Notes under the pieces: generated by a model
What the model was told of the DNA's origin: nothing
The model's database searches: none
Seen by the model: the letters and a program-made list of their open reading frames with translations, nothing else
Translations under genes and position numbers: made by a program
Assembly (NCBI GenBank): GCA_031259655.1
Contig: JAIRLF010000176.1
Coordinates: 1-5,751, forward strand
Source: Prevotellaceae bacterium
Lineage (GTDB): Bacteria; Bacteroidota; Bacteroidia; Bacteroidales; UBA932
Reading direction: 5' to 3'
Length of the DNA: 5,751 bases
In this document: positions 1 through 5,751 of the stretch, piece after piece
Layout: every line of letters begins with the position of its first letter
How positions within the stretch are numbered: the stretch's first letter is position 1

Positions 1-1049
1 TGCATTGCTATTTCCGAAAAATCGCTTCCTTTCATATAAATATTGCGCATAGCCTGAATAAAGTATCGCAACGGGTTGAAGAGCGTGATATTTTGCGCCC
101 ATTGCGGCATACTCCGGATAGGAGTAAACAATCCGCTCATCAACACAAACACAATGAGAAAGAAGAACATCATGAACATCGACTGTTGCAGTGTGTCCGA
201 ATAGTTTGAGATGACAAGCCCAAGCCCCGACACTGCAAAAATATATATCAACGAAATGAGATACAGAGTGACGAAACTTCCCGCCGGAAACAACCCGTAC
301 ATAAGATAAGCGATTGCAAAACAAACCGTAAGCACCACAAATCCGATTATCCAGTAAGGAATCAGTTTGGCGAAAATAAACACGATTTTCCGTACAGGCG
401 AGACATTGAGTTGTTCGATTGTTCCTTTTTCCTTTTCGGTTACGATGTTCACCGCAGGAAAAAATCCCGATATCAGCGTGAGCAGCATCACCATAAGCGC
501 CGGAACCATAAATACTTTGTATTCCATTTGGGGATTGAACAGAGTTTTAGTAGCGACTTCAATCACAGGAATATTCATTGTCGCCGGTTGCGCAGGCAGG
601 ATGCCCTTTTCGTCTAACAGTTTCTCCGCAAAATCTTTGACAACCATAGATAAATACGAACTGCCAATCAATCCCTTTGTCCCGTTCACGGTGTTTACCG
701 AGATGAGTAATTTCGAAATATTTTCTCTGATGAAATCGGATTCGAAGCCATACGGGATTTCGAGGATAATATCCGAATCGCCTTTTTCGACGCTTTCTAT
801 TGCCTGCGAATAAGTTGATGAAGCGTTTTTCAGCGTGAAATATTTCGACGCCAAAATCTTATCGACAAGTTGAGTTGAATATGCGCTGTGGTCGTTATCC
901 ACAATCGAAACGTTTACATTCTTGATTTCGAGGTCGGCAGCCCACGGCAAAATCAGCATCACTATACACGGGAGAATAATCACCAATCGCGGTAAAAATT
1001 CGTTCCGCACAAACTGTTTAAATTCTTTTTCGATTAAATATTTAAGCAT
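1..1049 (-). CDS. ABC-2 type transporter permease, C-terminus cut by window edge
   Basis: Membrane subunit of an ABC exporter, probably multidrug or envelope-related efflux (YhhJ/YbhS/YbhR-like, ABC2_membrane_3 type). The minus strand stays open from an ATG at 1049 to base 1: 349 codons with no stop. Members of this family run to about 370 residues, so roughly 20 residues, including the last membrane helix, are missing. Visible layout: TM1 at about residues 22-38, a large extracytoplasmic domain at about 40-178, then helices at about 179-200, 222-250, 258-280 and 288-308. The family signature EKEKGTIEQLNVSP lies at 205-218, and FNPLRYFIQAMRNIYMKG near 324-341 matches the usual C-terminal motif. 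Its start overlaps the stop of the upstream permease by one base (TAATG), which suggests translational coupling, with a weak GGAA four bases before the ATG. The transported substrate cannot be deduced. The family call is secure. Confidence 0.93.
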   Translation of the reverse strand, partial: MLKYLIEKEFKQFVRNEFLPRLVIILPCIVMLILPWAADLEIKNVNVSIVDNDHSAYSTQLVDKILASKYFTLKNASSTYSQAIESVEKGDSDIILEIPYGFESDFIRENISKLLISVNTVNGTKGLIGSSYLSMVVKDFAEKLLDEKGILPAQPATMNIPVIEVATKTLFNPQMEYKVFMVPALMVMLLTLISGFFPAVNIVTEKEKGTIEQLNVSPVRKIVFIFAKLIPYWIIGFVVLTVCFAIAYLMYGLFPAGSFVTLYLISLIYIFAVSGLGLVISNYSDTLQQSMFMMFFFLIVFVLMSGLFTPIRSMPQWAQNITLFNPLRYFIQAMRNIYMKGSDFSEIAM

Positions 1050-2155
1050 TATTCCAATCTGTATTTAAATTTCTTAAAACTTACGGTCAACATAATGACA
1101 GCCATAACAAGCAGAATACTCAGCTCTTTGAGAGCGAATTTTATTTCCAAACCTTCTATCATCAACTTTTTTACAGCGTCGATATACCATCGTACAGGCA
1201 CTATAGTCGAAATCCATTGCAAGAGTTCCGGCATGTTTTCGACGGGGAAAATCATTCCCGAAATCACTATTGTCGGCATCATCAATCCTATTCCCGACAC
1301 GAGTATGGCTGCAATCTGCGTGCGTACAAGCGAAGATATCAGCAATCCGAGCGACAGGGCTACGGATATAAATATCATCGAAATAACAATCAGCCAGAAT
1401 ATGCTTCCCGACACCGGCACTTGCAGCAGGAAAACCGAAAGAGCCAGTATCGTTGTGAGGTTCACCGCCGAAAGAGCAAGATAAGGAATCGCCTTTGCAA
1501 AGATTATGAACAGCGGCTTGATTGGCGAAGCCAAAAGCAATTCCATAGTGCCCTGTTCCTTTTCGCGGACTATGGATATCGAAGTCATCATTGCACAGAT
1601 AATCATAAAAATCAATCCCATAACCCCAGGTACGAAATTGTAGGCGCTTTTCATGTGCGGGTTGTACAGCAGTTTCACTTCGGGAATAATCAAGTATGGA
1701 ATTGCTGTTCCACCTGTTATTTCCTGCTGACAGGACGCTATGATGCTGTTGGCGTATCCCGAAATTATTGTTGCTGCGTTCGGGTCTGTTCCGTCCACGA
1801 TTAACTGTATGGATGCTTTGCCGTTGTGGTACATGTTTTCGTCGAAACGGCTTTCGAAAACTATCACAAGGTCGATTTTGTCTTCTTTGAAGAGTTTTTC
1901 GACTTCGGACATGGACGACAAATTTTTTGTCGGTGTAAAATATTCATTTGCAGCAAACCGGTCGATGATTTTGTGCGTCGAAACGTCGTTAGACGGGTCG
2001 TAAACGGCAAAACGCACATTTTTTACTTCCGTCGAAATGGCAAAACCAAACAGGATAATCTGTATGACAGGTATTCCCAAAAGTATGAGAACGGTGCGCT
2101 TATCTCTCATAATATGGTAAAATTCCTTGCGTATAAACGAAATAAATTGTCTCAT
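1049..2155 (-). CDS. ABC-2 type transporter permease (YhhJ/YbhR-like)
   Basis: Complete 368-residue integral membrane subunit of an ABC exporter in the inner membrane. It is expected to pair with the downstream permease and an ATPase that is not in the window. Layout: cytoplasmic N-terminus, TM1 at about 22-40, an extracytoplasmic domain at about 41-172, then helices at about 175-195, 215-243, 252-274, 282-303 and 344-360. The hallmark REKEQGTMELLLASPI sits at 197-212, and PVRWYIDAVKKLMIEG at 320-335 is the conserved C-terminal motif. The two permeases are clear paralogues: YNPHM..VP and EKEQGT here match FNPQM..VP and EKEKGT in the other. The length is normal for the family. The start is supported by a charged FIRKEF segment just before TM1 and by an upstream AT-rich leader without a Shine-Dalgarno sequence, usual in Bacteroidota. 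It is the first gene of the visible transcript. Known relatives export drugs or other hydrophobic compounds; the substrate here is unknown. Confidence 0.95.
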   Translation of the reverse strand: MRQFISFIRKEFYHIMRDKRTVLILLGIPVIQIILFGFAISTEVKNVRFAVYDPSNDVSTHKIIDRFAANEYFTPTKNLSSMSEVEKLFKEDKIDLVIVFESRFDENMYHNGKASIQLIVDGTDPNAATIISGYANSIIASCQQEITGGTAIPYLIIPEVKLLYNPHMKSAYNFVPGVMGLIFMIICAMMTSISIVREKEQGTMELLLASPIKPLFIIFAKAIPYLALSAVNLTTILALSVFLLQVPVSGSIFWLIVISMIFISVALSLGLLISSLVRTQIAAILVSGIGLMMPTIVISGMIFPVENMPELLQWISTIVPVRWYIDAVKKLMIEGLEIKFALKELSILLVMAVIMLTVSFKKFKYRLE

Positions 2156-2184
2156 TATATTTTATATCAAATCATTATTACAAA

Positions 2185-2210
2185 CGTGACAAATAAAATG
2201 CCGTGACAAA
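2185..2210. repeat. Paired 9-bp direct repeat at the permease promoter
   Basis: CGTGACAAA occurs at 2185-2193 and again at 2202-2210, with starts 17 bp apart. The upstream copy overlaps the putative -7 box and the other lies in the expected start-site/leader region. Repeated short sites here are where a repressor, such as the TetR- or MarR-type regulators that often control efflux operons, could act. No regulator gene is in the window, so the operator role is inferred. Confidence 0.4.
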
Positions 2211-2214
2211 GATA
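2207..2214 (-). promoter_or_regulatory. Putative Bacteroidota -7 box for the permease operon
   Basis: On the minus strand this reads TATCTTTG, an exact match to the TAnnTTTG -7 element of the Bacteroidota primary sigma factor. A start site a few bases downstream would leave a leader of about 45 nt before the permease ATG at 2155. No clear TTTG -33 box is seen at the expected distance upstream (around 2230-2240). The promoter may therefore be weak or activator-dependent. The call rests on motif and position only. Confidence 0.5.
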
Positions 2215-2354
2215 CTTTTTTTAAATAATTGATGTGATAATGGCTAAATCTTTTTTTGAGGCGCTATGAAAAATAATTCTCACGCTATCGAGTGTACGAC
2301 AAATTTCCTTTTTATTCAATCAACAGTCTTGAAATTTTAAATCCGACAGGACTT

Positions 2355-2368
2355 TGCCCGTGAGGGCA
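2355..2368 (+). other. Small GTGA-loop hairpin
   Basis: TGCCC (2355-2359) and GGGCA (2364-2368) can pair into a perfect 5-bp stem closed by the four-base loop GTGA, a GNRA-type tetraloop. There is no T-tract on either side, so it is not a standard terminator. It resembles in form the GTCCC-loop-GGGAC repeats at 3313-3373 and could be a degenerate relative or a structured leader element. Chance is also possible for so short a stem. Confidence 0.3.
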
Positions 2369-2471
2369 TTCATAACGAAAAATACATACAGTTTTGCTAT
2401 GCGACATGATTTTTTACAGTATCTATCCAAATTATTACAATGAAAATCAGAATGATAATTAAATCGTATCT

Positions 2472-2513
2472 TTTTAAGGTAATTTTCGCCTTAAAACAGG
2501 TAGTTTTTGCCTG
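2472..2513. promoter_or_regulatory. Two tandem dyads with a 21-bp period (possible operator)
   Basis: A 15-bp unit, AGGTA(A/G)TTTT(C/T)GCCT, occurs at 2477-2491 and 2498-2512, with two mismatches and starts exactly 21 bp apart, i.e. two helical turns. Each copy is also a dyad. The first extends to a perfect 8-bp inverted repeat (TTTTAAGG at 2472-2479 with CCTTAAAA at 2489-2496). The second is CAGG (2497-2500) with CCTG (2510-2513). Tandem phased sites of this kind usually bind two copies of a regulator on one DNA face, as LytTR or LuxR-type proteins do. The block ends 54 bp before the lipoprotein ATG. A near-match to a -7 box (TATCTTTT, 2467-2474) overlaps the left edge; if it is real, the dyads would instead lie in the transcribed leader as two hairpins. 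Target gene and regulator are inferred. Confidence 0.5.
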
Positions 2514-2567
2514 CGATATATATCTATAATAGATGGAATGGTATCAATAGGATACAGATTTTAAGAA

Positions 2568-3149
2568 ATGAAACACATACTTAAATTTTGGTCTCTGGCT
2601 GCAATGGCAGTTTTGTGTGTAAGTTTCTCATCCTGTTCAAAAGAAGAAAAAGAGGAAGAAGACGCTTATGATGGTAAAGGATATGTTGAAGTTACTATCA
2701 ATGGGGAAACTTATCAACGTACGTATGCAAAACCGTTCGGTCCCAAAGAAGGCATGAATTCTCATGGAAGAAATGGTGCACAGACGATAAGCAGTGTCGC
2801 ACATGAAAACAATAGTGTTGCATTCTATTTCTATTTTAGACCTGCAAACTTCAAAAATCTCACTGTTGGAGAATACAAGGTTTACAATGGTTATTTGGAT
2901 AAATTGTGGGATCAATGGTCTGACTTTGATTTAATTATTGATGGAACTTTGGTAGACGGTTATCCCGTTTCAGGTAAAAATACGGTAACCAATGTGCAAC
3001 TGTCAGGCGTAACGGACTGGGGTGACGATTATGATTATGTTATTGAAAATTATTTGGTTGAAGGTAATTTTACTATAACATTTAAGGACGGAGAATATTC
3101 TATGTCAGGTAAATATTGGTTAAAGGTAAATATAACGGAACTCAAGTAA
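2568..3149 (+). CDS. Probable surface-exposed lipoprotein of unknown function
   Basis: A 193-residue secreted lipoprotein. Residues 1-22 form a type II signal peptide (positive MKHILK, hydrophobic core to F20, lipobox FSSC) with Cys23 as the lipidated residue. The stretch right after it, SKEEKEEED at 24-32, is strongly acidic and fits the lipoprotein export signal that sends Bacteroidota lipoproteins to the outer face of the outer membrane. The mature part (about 37-193) alternates polar and aromatic residues (VEVTINGETYQ, VAFYFYF, EGNFTITFKDGEYSMSGKYWLKVNI), suggesting one beta-sandwich or beta-barrel domain like many small DUF lipoproteins of Bacteroidales. I do not recognise the family. 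The gene stands alone on its strand, has its own terminator, and is more AT-rich than its neighbours. The start is set by the signal peptide; the leader shows only a weak AAGAA before the ATG. A role in ligand binding or adhesion at the surface is possible but unsupported. Confidence 0.88.
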   Translation: MKHILKFWSLAAMAVLCVSFSSCSKEEKEEEDAYDGKGYVEVTINGETYQRTYAKPFGPKEGMNSHGRNGAQTISSVAHENNSVAFYFYFRPANFKNLTVGEYKVYNGYLDKLWDQWSDFDLIIDGTLVDGYPVSGKNTVTNVQLSGVTDWGDDYDYVIENYLVEGNFTITFKDGEYSMSGKYWLKVNITELK

Positions 3150-3175
3150 AAAAAATACAAATCATTTACTCAGAC

Positions 3176-3222
3176 AAGCCTTTGAATATCAATTATTATT
3201 GGTTTTCAAAGGCTTTGTTTTT
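3176..3222 (+). terminator. Strong rho-independent terminator of the lipoprotein gene
   Basis: AAGCCTTTGAA (3176-3186) pairs perfectly with TTCAAAGGCTT (3205-3215), an 11-bp stem. After one T-T mismatch the stem continues for six more pairs, one of them G-U (3188-3193 with 3198-3203), around a four-base loop. The right arm runs into TTTGTTTTT (3214-3222). It starts 27 bases after the lipoprotein stop codon. The T-tract is only on the plus-strand exit side, so it serves that gene rather than the convergent GH97 gene. Confidence 0.9.
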
Positions 3223-3312
3223 GTATTGTATCCTCCTCTCCTCACATAGGATCGGAAAAGGCGACGCATGGCTTTAGCATAATGTCATCTGCTACCACAT
3301 TCTACCGATATG

Positions 3313-3373
3313 TCGTCCCTAACGGGACGTTTTGCTTGTTTGTGTTTTCTATCGTCTCTGACGGGACTTTTTG
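3313..3373. repeat. Two copies of a short GTCCC-TAAC-GGGAC hairpin repeat
   Basis: A 22-bp unit at 3313-3334 recurs at 3352-3373 with three mismatches; starts are 39 bp apart. The first copy forms a 6-bp stem (3314-3319 with 3324-3329) around TAAC. The second forms a 5-bp stem (3354-3358 with 3363-3367), one pair being G-T, around TGAC. On the plus strand each stem is followed by four or five T's, so they could act as backup terminators between the convergent genes. The first unit is preceded by TCTACCGATAT, which also resembles the flanks of short palindromic intergenic repeats I associate with Bacteroidales genomes. That association is from memory and needs a genome search. Confidence 0.6.
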
Positions 3374-3396
3374 TCATACTTCTATCAGGAATATAC

Positions 3397-5421
3397 TTAC
3401 TTGACTTTCTTGAACCGTACAGCCAAACCTCCTCCTGAAACCATATTTACTTTCATTTTGTCGCCGGCTTTCACACGTACGGTTTTGACGGATGTTTTTT
3501 TAGGATATCTGTCTGCGTCTGTGGCATCGGCATATATTTCCGCCATGTAGTTTCCGCTTTCAAGAAAATCCAGTGATATTTCATAATTTCTCGGTGTCCA
3601 GTTTGTCATTGCACCGAGAAACCAGTCATCTCCTTTTTTACGGGCAATAGTCACATATTCTCCCGGCTTGCCGTTTAACGCTTTCGTTTTATCCCAGGTC
3701 ACAGGCACATCTTTAATAAATTTGAAGTCGGTCTGATTTTTATAATTTTCAGGCCAGTCGGAAATCATTTGAAACGGAGATTCATATACGACATAAATAG
3801 CAAGATGGTGAGCACGTGTTCCCATAGCCATCGGTTTTTGATTACGAGCCACAAATTCATCGCGAGTAGCATTATCAAATGCGCCCGGCGTGAAATCTAC
3901 CAATCCGGCAATCATGCGGGTAAAAGGATATACCAGACGGTTTTCGGGATTGTCGCGTACTCCAACCAGAGAATTTTCCATTCCCAGTATACATTCGTAT
4001 CCGATGACGTTCGGATATGTCCGTTGCAATCCCCACGGTTTTGTTGCTCCGTGAAAATCAAGCAGCAACTTGTGTTTTGCCGCTTTTTCGGCTACTCTGT
4101 AATAGAAATCAATTCCGGCTTGGTCGTCGCGCAGGATAAAATCGATTTTCAAACCGGCTACACCCCATTTTTCGTACAGAGGAAATGCCGTATCCATCTG
4201 ATTCCATACATTGGAGCCTCCTACCCAGATGATTACTTTTACACCTTTTTCTTTGGCATATCTTACTACTTCGGGTATATTGACATTGTCGCGACAAACC
4301 GTAATATCGCTGCCGCTCCAGCCTGCGTCGACTGTCATAAATTCAAAACCCGATTCGGCAGCAAAATCTACGTAATATTTCATCGTTTCGGTCGTGTAGG
4401 CACGCTCGCCCTTTTGATTCAGACTGCCGTTCCACCAGTCCCACGTCGATTTTCCGACTGTAATCCAGGACGTATCGGATATGCGCGATTCCGGGTTTAA
4501 ATTTGTCATCATGTTTGTTTCAATAAAATGGACAGGGTTCGATGCCGCCATGATAACGCGCCATGCTGTTTTATGAGGTAAACTGCCCGCAACAGCAACT
4601 TCACTGTCCCGCCAGTTTGGCGATACGACCGATTCGAACCAATGTCCTGCCCACGAACCTGTCGGGTTGCGAAGATAAGTGGCGGAATTGCCTTCTATGT
4701 CGGTTTCGGTAATTGCCATCCAACCCGCGTCCGCTACATCCAGCACCAAAGGCATCCCTATGAGAAAATAACTCGCTACACCTCCCTGATTCGACAGAGC
4801 GCTGACCGGAATTTTCTGAAATTCACTTTCGTATCCGGACTTGTGATTCGGTAACAGCAAGGCATACGCAATAGCGTCTTTGGGTAACCGATATTCTGTC
4901 TTTTCATTTTTCAGACGATAATCAATCAACGCCTTTTGTTCGGGAACAATATAGCGAAACGCCACAGCATCGTTGTATGCACGGGCTTCAACATTCATCT
5001 TTCGCCCTCCTCTCTGTTCGACGACTTCCAGCAGTACGGCGTTGTATTTTTCCGATACGCTTTTAGTCCTGCCGTGTAACAGCGAATAATTGTCCTCCCC
5101 TTCGGAAAAGGTAACTTTTTCTATCAACACATTTTCGCCCAGATAACGGTTATTTTCCAGTTCAAGCCCCATCGCAGAAGGTTCGAGTAAAAGTTTTTCA
5201 TTGAAACTTACTTCGTACACTAATTTCGTCATCGGTAGGGTAGGGGGATTATTTTCTCGATTTTGAGCGCCGGAACGAACCGGTATATCCACTACTCGAA
5301 ATGTGATGCTTAATTTTCTGTCGGGAGACTGTAAAACTGCATCTTTTTCCTGTCCCCACATTTTAACACATGAACCGATAACACAGATCGCTATCAGAAT
5401 CGTCAATTTTGTTTGTCTCAT
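3397..5421 (-). CDS. GH97 glycoside hydrolase, retaining type (alpha-galactosidase-like)
   Basis: Secreted exo-glycosidase that removes terminal alpha-linked sugars from oligosaccharides, probably in the periplasm. The 674 residues match the usual GH97 length. An N-terminal beta-sandwich domain spans about 27-300, a (beta/alpha)8 catalytic domain about 310-560, and a C-terminal beta domain about 570-672. Recognisable family stretches are TWDWWNG (326-332), FMTVDAGW (361-368), GVAGLKIDFILRDDQ (420-434), DFHGATKPWGLQRTYPN (455-471) and PFTRMIAGLVDFTPGAF (499-515). Asp427 in KIDF sits where the retaining branch has its nucleophile, Glu476 is the likely acid/base, and Gly458 in DFHG replaces the catalytic Glu of the inverting SusB branch. 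Glu198 in GYESEF probably belongs to the calcium site. The signal peptide is ambiguous: signal peptidase I cleavage near WGQ|E (24/25) or a weak lipobox IGSC with Cys18. A good AAGGA precedes the ATG. Substrate could be alpha-galactoside or beta-L-arabinopyranoside, both known in this branch. Confidence 0.93.
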   Translation of the reverse strand: MRQTKLTILIAICVIGSCVKMWGQEKDAVLQSPDRKLSITFRVVDIPVRSGAQNRENNPPTLPMTKLVYEVSFNEKLLLEPSAMGLELENNRYLGENVLIEKVTFSEGEDNYSLLHGRTKSVSEKYNAVLLEVVEQRGGRKMNVEARAYNDAVAFRYIVPEQKALIDYRLKNEKTEYRLPKDAIAYALLLPNHKSGYESEFQKIPVSALSNQGGVASYFLIGMPLVLDVADAGWMAITETDIEGNSATYLRNPTGSWAGHWFESVVSPNWRDSEVAVAGSLPHKTAWRVIMAASNPVHFIETNMMTNLNPESRISDTSWITVGKSTWDWWNGSLNQKGERAYTTETMKYYVDFAAESGFEFMTVDAGWSGSDITVCRDNVNIPEVVRYAKEKGVKVIIWVGGSNVWNQMDTAFPLYEKWGVAGLKIDFILRDDQAGIDFYYRVAEKAAKHKLLLDFHGATKPWGLQRTYPNVIGYECILGMENSLVGVRDNPENRLVYPFTRMIAGLVDFTPGAFDNATRDEFVARNQKPMAMGTRAHHLAIYVVYESPFQMISDWPENYKNQTDFKFIKDVPVTWDKTKALNGKPGEYVTIARKKGDDWFLGAMTNWTPRNYEISLDFLESGNYMAEIYADATDADRYPKKTSVKTVRVKAGDKMKVNMVSGGGLAVRFKKVK

Positions 5422-5426
5422 AATGT

Positions 5427-5431
5427 TCCTT
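5427..5431 (-). promoter_or_regulatory. Shine-Dalgarno sequence of the GH97 gene
   Basis: AAGGA on the minus strand lies five bases before the ATG at 5421-5419 and fixes that start. It is the clearest Shine-Dalgarno match among the complete genes here, the others having AT-rich leaders. No TAnnTTTG box is seen in the 69 bp between this gene and the preceding glycosyltransferase, so the GH97 gene may be read from an upstream promoter. Confidence 0.6.
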
Positions 5432-5490
5432 ATTTTTATTACGTTAAACTTTCGATAATTGTGTCTGGTAAAATTGCCGGGTCTGTCAAT

Positions 5491-5751
5491 TTAAATTATT
5501 CCTTTTGTCCATTTTGCCCAATAAAAACGAACGGCAAACCAAATATGCAGTATATCCGTCAAAATTACGCCGTAATATTTGCACATAATGGCATAACGTT
5601 CTTTTAAAGAGGCTTTACGGTTGGCAGTAGTCAGTCCTTCGTATAAATAATTTACTAAACGCAATCGAGAATTTACTGTTACTTTCGCCGCTTTCATGCA
5701 TCGGATGCACCAGTCAAAATCTGCCGAATAGCGATACTGCAAGTCATATTC
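5491..5751 (-). CDS. Family 2 glycosyltransferase, C-terminal 86 residues only
   Basis: The last 86 residues of an enzyme that transfers a sugar from a nucleotide donor to a growing cell-surface glycan (LPS, capsule or similar) at the cytoplasmic side of the inner membrane. The frame is open to the right edge, so the N-terminal GT-A domain with its DXD motif lies outside. The visible part begins EYDLQYRYSADFDWCIRCMK, matching the end of the GT2 domain in which the acceptor-site Asp pair (ADFDW) is conserved in many Bacteroidales enzymes. LKERYAIMCKYYG and HIWFAVRFYWAKW follow and are typical of the same group's C-terminal tail. A TTG codon at 5742 could be mistaken for a start, but the match continues before it. 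It ends 69 bp before the GH97 gene on the same strand with no terminator between, so co-transcription is possible. Family call by recognition of the tail only; the acceptor is unknown. Confidence 0.75.
   Translation of the reverse strand, partial: EYDLQYRYSADFDWCIRCMKAAKVTVNSRLRLVNYLYEGLTTANRKASLKERYAIMCKYYGVILTDILHIWFAVRFYWAKWTKGII

Larger units (their letters stand above)
2156..2567. other. Divergent intergenic region without a convincing gene
   Basis: This AT-rich 412-bp stretch separates the minus-strand permease operon from the plus-strand lipoprotein gene. It holds the permease promoter and direct repeats on its left, a small hairpin in the middle and two tandem dyads on its right. Only tiny open frames are present: 25 codons at 2266-2340, whose frame continues after one stop to 2409, and 30 codons at 2440-2529. 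Neither has a good ribosome binding site or a recognisable product. No tRNA or known riboswitch was recognised. Confidence 0.6.

Noticed and set aside
367..813. Plus-strand open frame (148 codons) opposite the left permease
   Set aside because: Antisense to the partial ABC-2 permease, whose frame is open through the whole stretch and carries the family motifs.
1217..1804. Long plus-strand open frame (195 codons) opposite the permease
   Set aside because: It lies wholly antisense to a well-conserved permease; the predicted protein is rich in His, Arg, Tyr and Gln with no domain, as expected of a shadow frame.
2440..2529. 30-codon plus-strand open frame (MKIRMIIKSYL...)
   Set aside because: No ribosome binding site, no recognised product, and it runs through the tandem dyads, which better explain the order in this stretch.
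2637..2915. Minus-strand open frame within the lipoprotein gene
   Set aside because: Shadow of the lipoprotein coding frame; its end is a run of Phe that merely mirrors the Lys/Glu-rich stretch.
3313..3373. CRISPR array
   Set aside because: Only two diverged units with a 17-bp gap, no third repeat and no cas genes; a dispersed palindromic repeat fits better.
3769..4500. Plus-strand open frame (243 codons) opposite the GH97 gene
   Set aside because: Antisense to the conserved catalytic domain of GH97; Ser/Phe/Tyr-rich translation without recognisable motifs.
5413..5607. Plus-strand open frame across the GH97/glycosyltransferase junction
   Set aside because: Antisense to the GT2 C-terminus and the GH97 start; no homology recognised.
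5740..5742. TTG as the start of an 83-residue protein
   Set aside because: The frame is open to the window edge, and the residues before TTG (EYD) continue the glycosyltransferase match, so this is an internal Leu.

Overview
The window looks like chromosomal DNA from a member of the Bacteroidota, most likely order Bacteroidales. The support is: a GH97 glycoside hydrolase; a lipoprotein with a Lys/Glu-rich stretch right after the lipidated cysteine (the surface-export signal of this phylum); a -7 box of the TAnnTTTG type; AT-rich leaders mostly without Shine-Dalgarno sequences; and a GT2 glycosyltransferase C-terminus of a type I associate with Bacteroidales. The species cannot be named from the sequence.

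Left third (1-2155, minus strand): two tandem ABC-2 type permeases of the YhhJ/YbhS/YbhR kind, joined by a TAATG stop/start overlap. The leftmost is cut by the window edge about 20 residues before its expected end. They should form a heterodimeric membrane channel of an efflux or export pump, but no ATPase, HlyD-type adaptor or TolC-like protein is visible. The operon appears to begin with the permease, from a TAnnTTTG promoter at about 2207-2214 that overlaps a pair of 9-bp direct repeats.

Middle (2156-3396): a 412-bp divergent intergenic region holds the permease promoter, a small GNRA-type hairpin and two tandem dyads repeated every 21 bp, which resemble an operator. A plus-strand gene for a 193-residue probable surface lipoprotein of unknown function follows (2568-3149), then a strong rho-independent terminator. 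After that come two copies of a short GTCCC-TAAC-GGGAC hairpin repeat that I associate with Bacteroidales intergenic regions.

Right half (3397-5751, minus strand): a complete 674-residue GH97 enzyme with features of the retaining branch (alpha-galactosidase-like), preceded 69 bp upstream by the last 86 residues of a family 2 glycosyltransferase. The two lie on one strand and may share a transcript.

Overall this is a typical accessory/envelope neighbourhood (export, surface lipoprotein, glycan degradation, glycan synthesis). I do not see a clear undescribed multi-gene system. The most useful leads are the 21-bp-phased dyads upstream of the lipoprotein, the permease-first efflux operon with repeated sites at its promoter, and the active-site variations of the GH97 enzyme.
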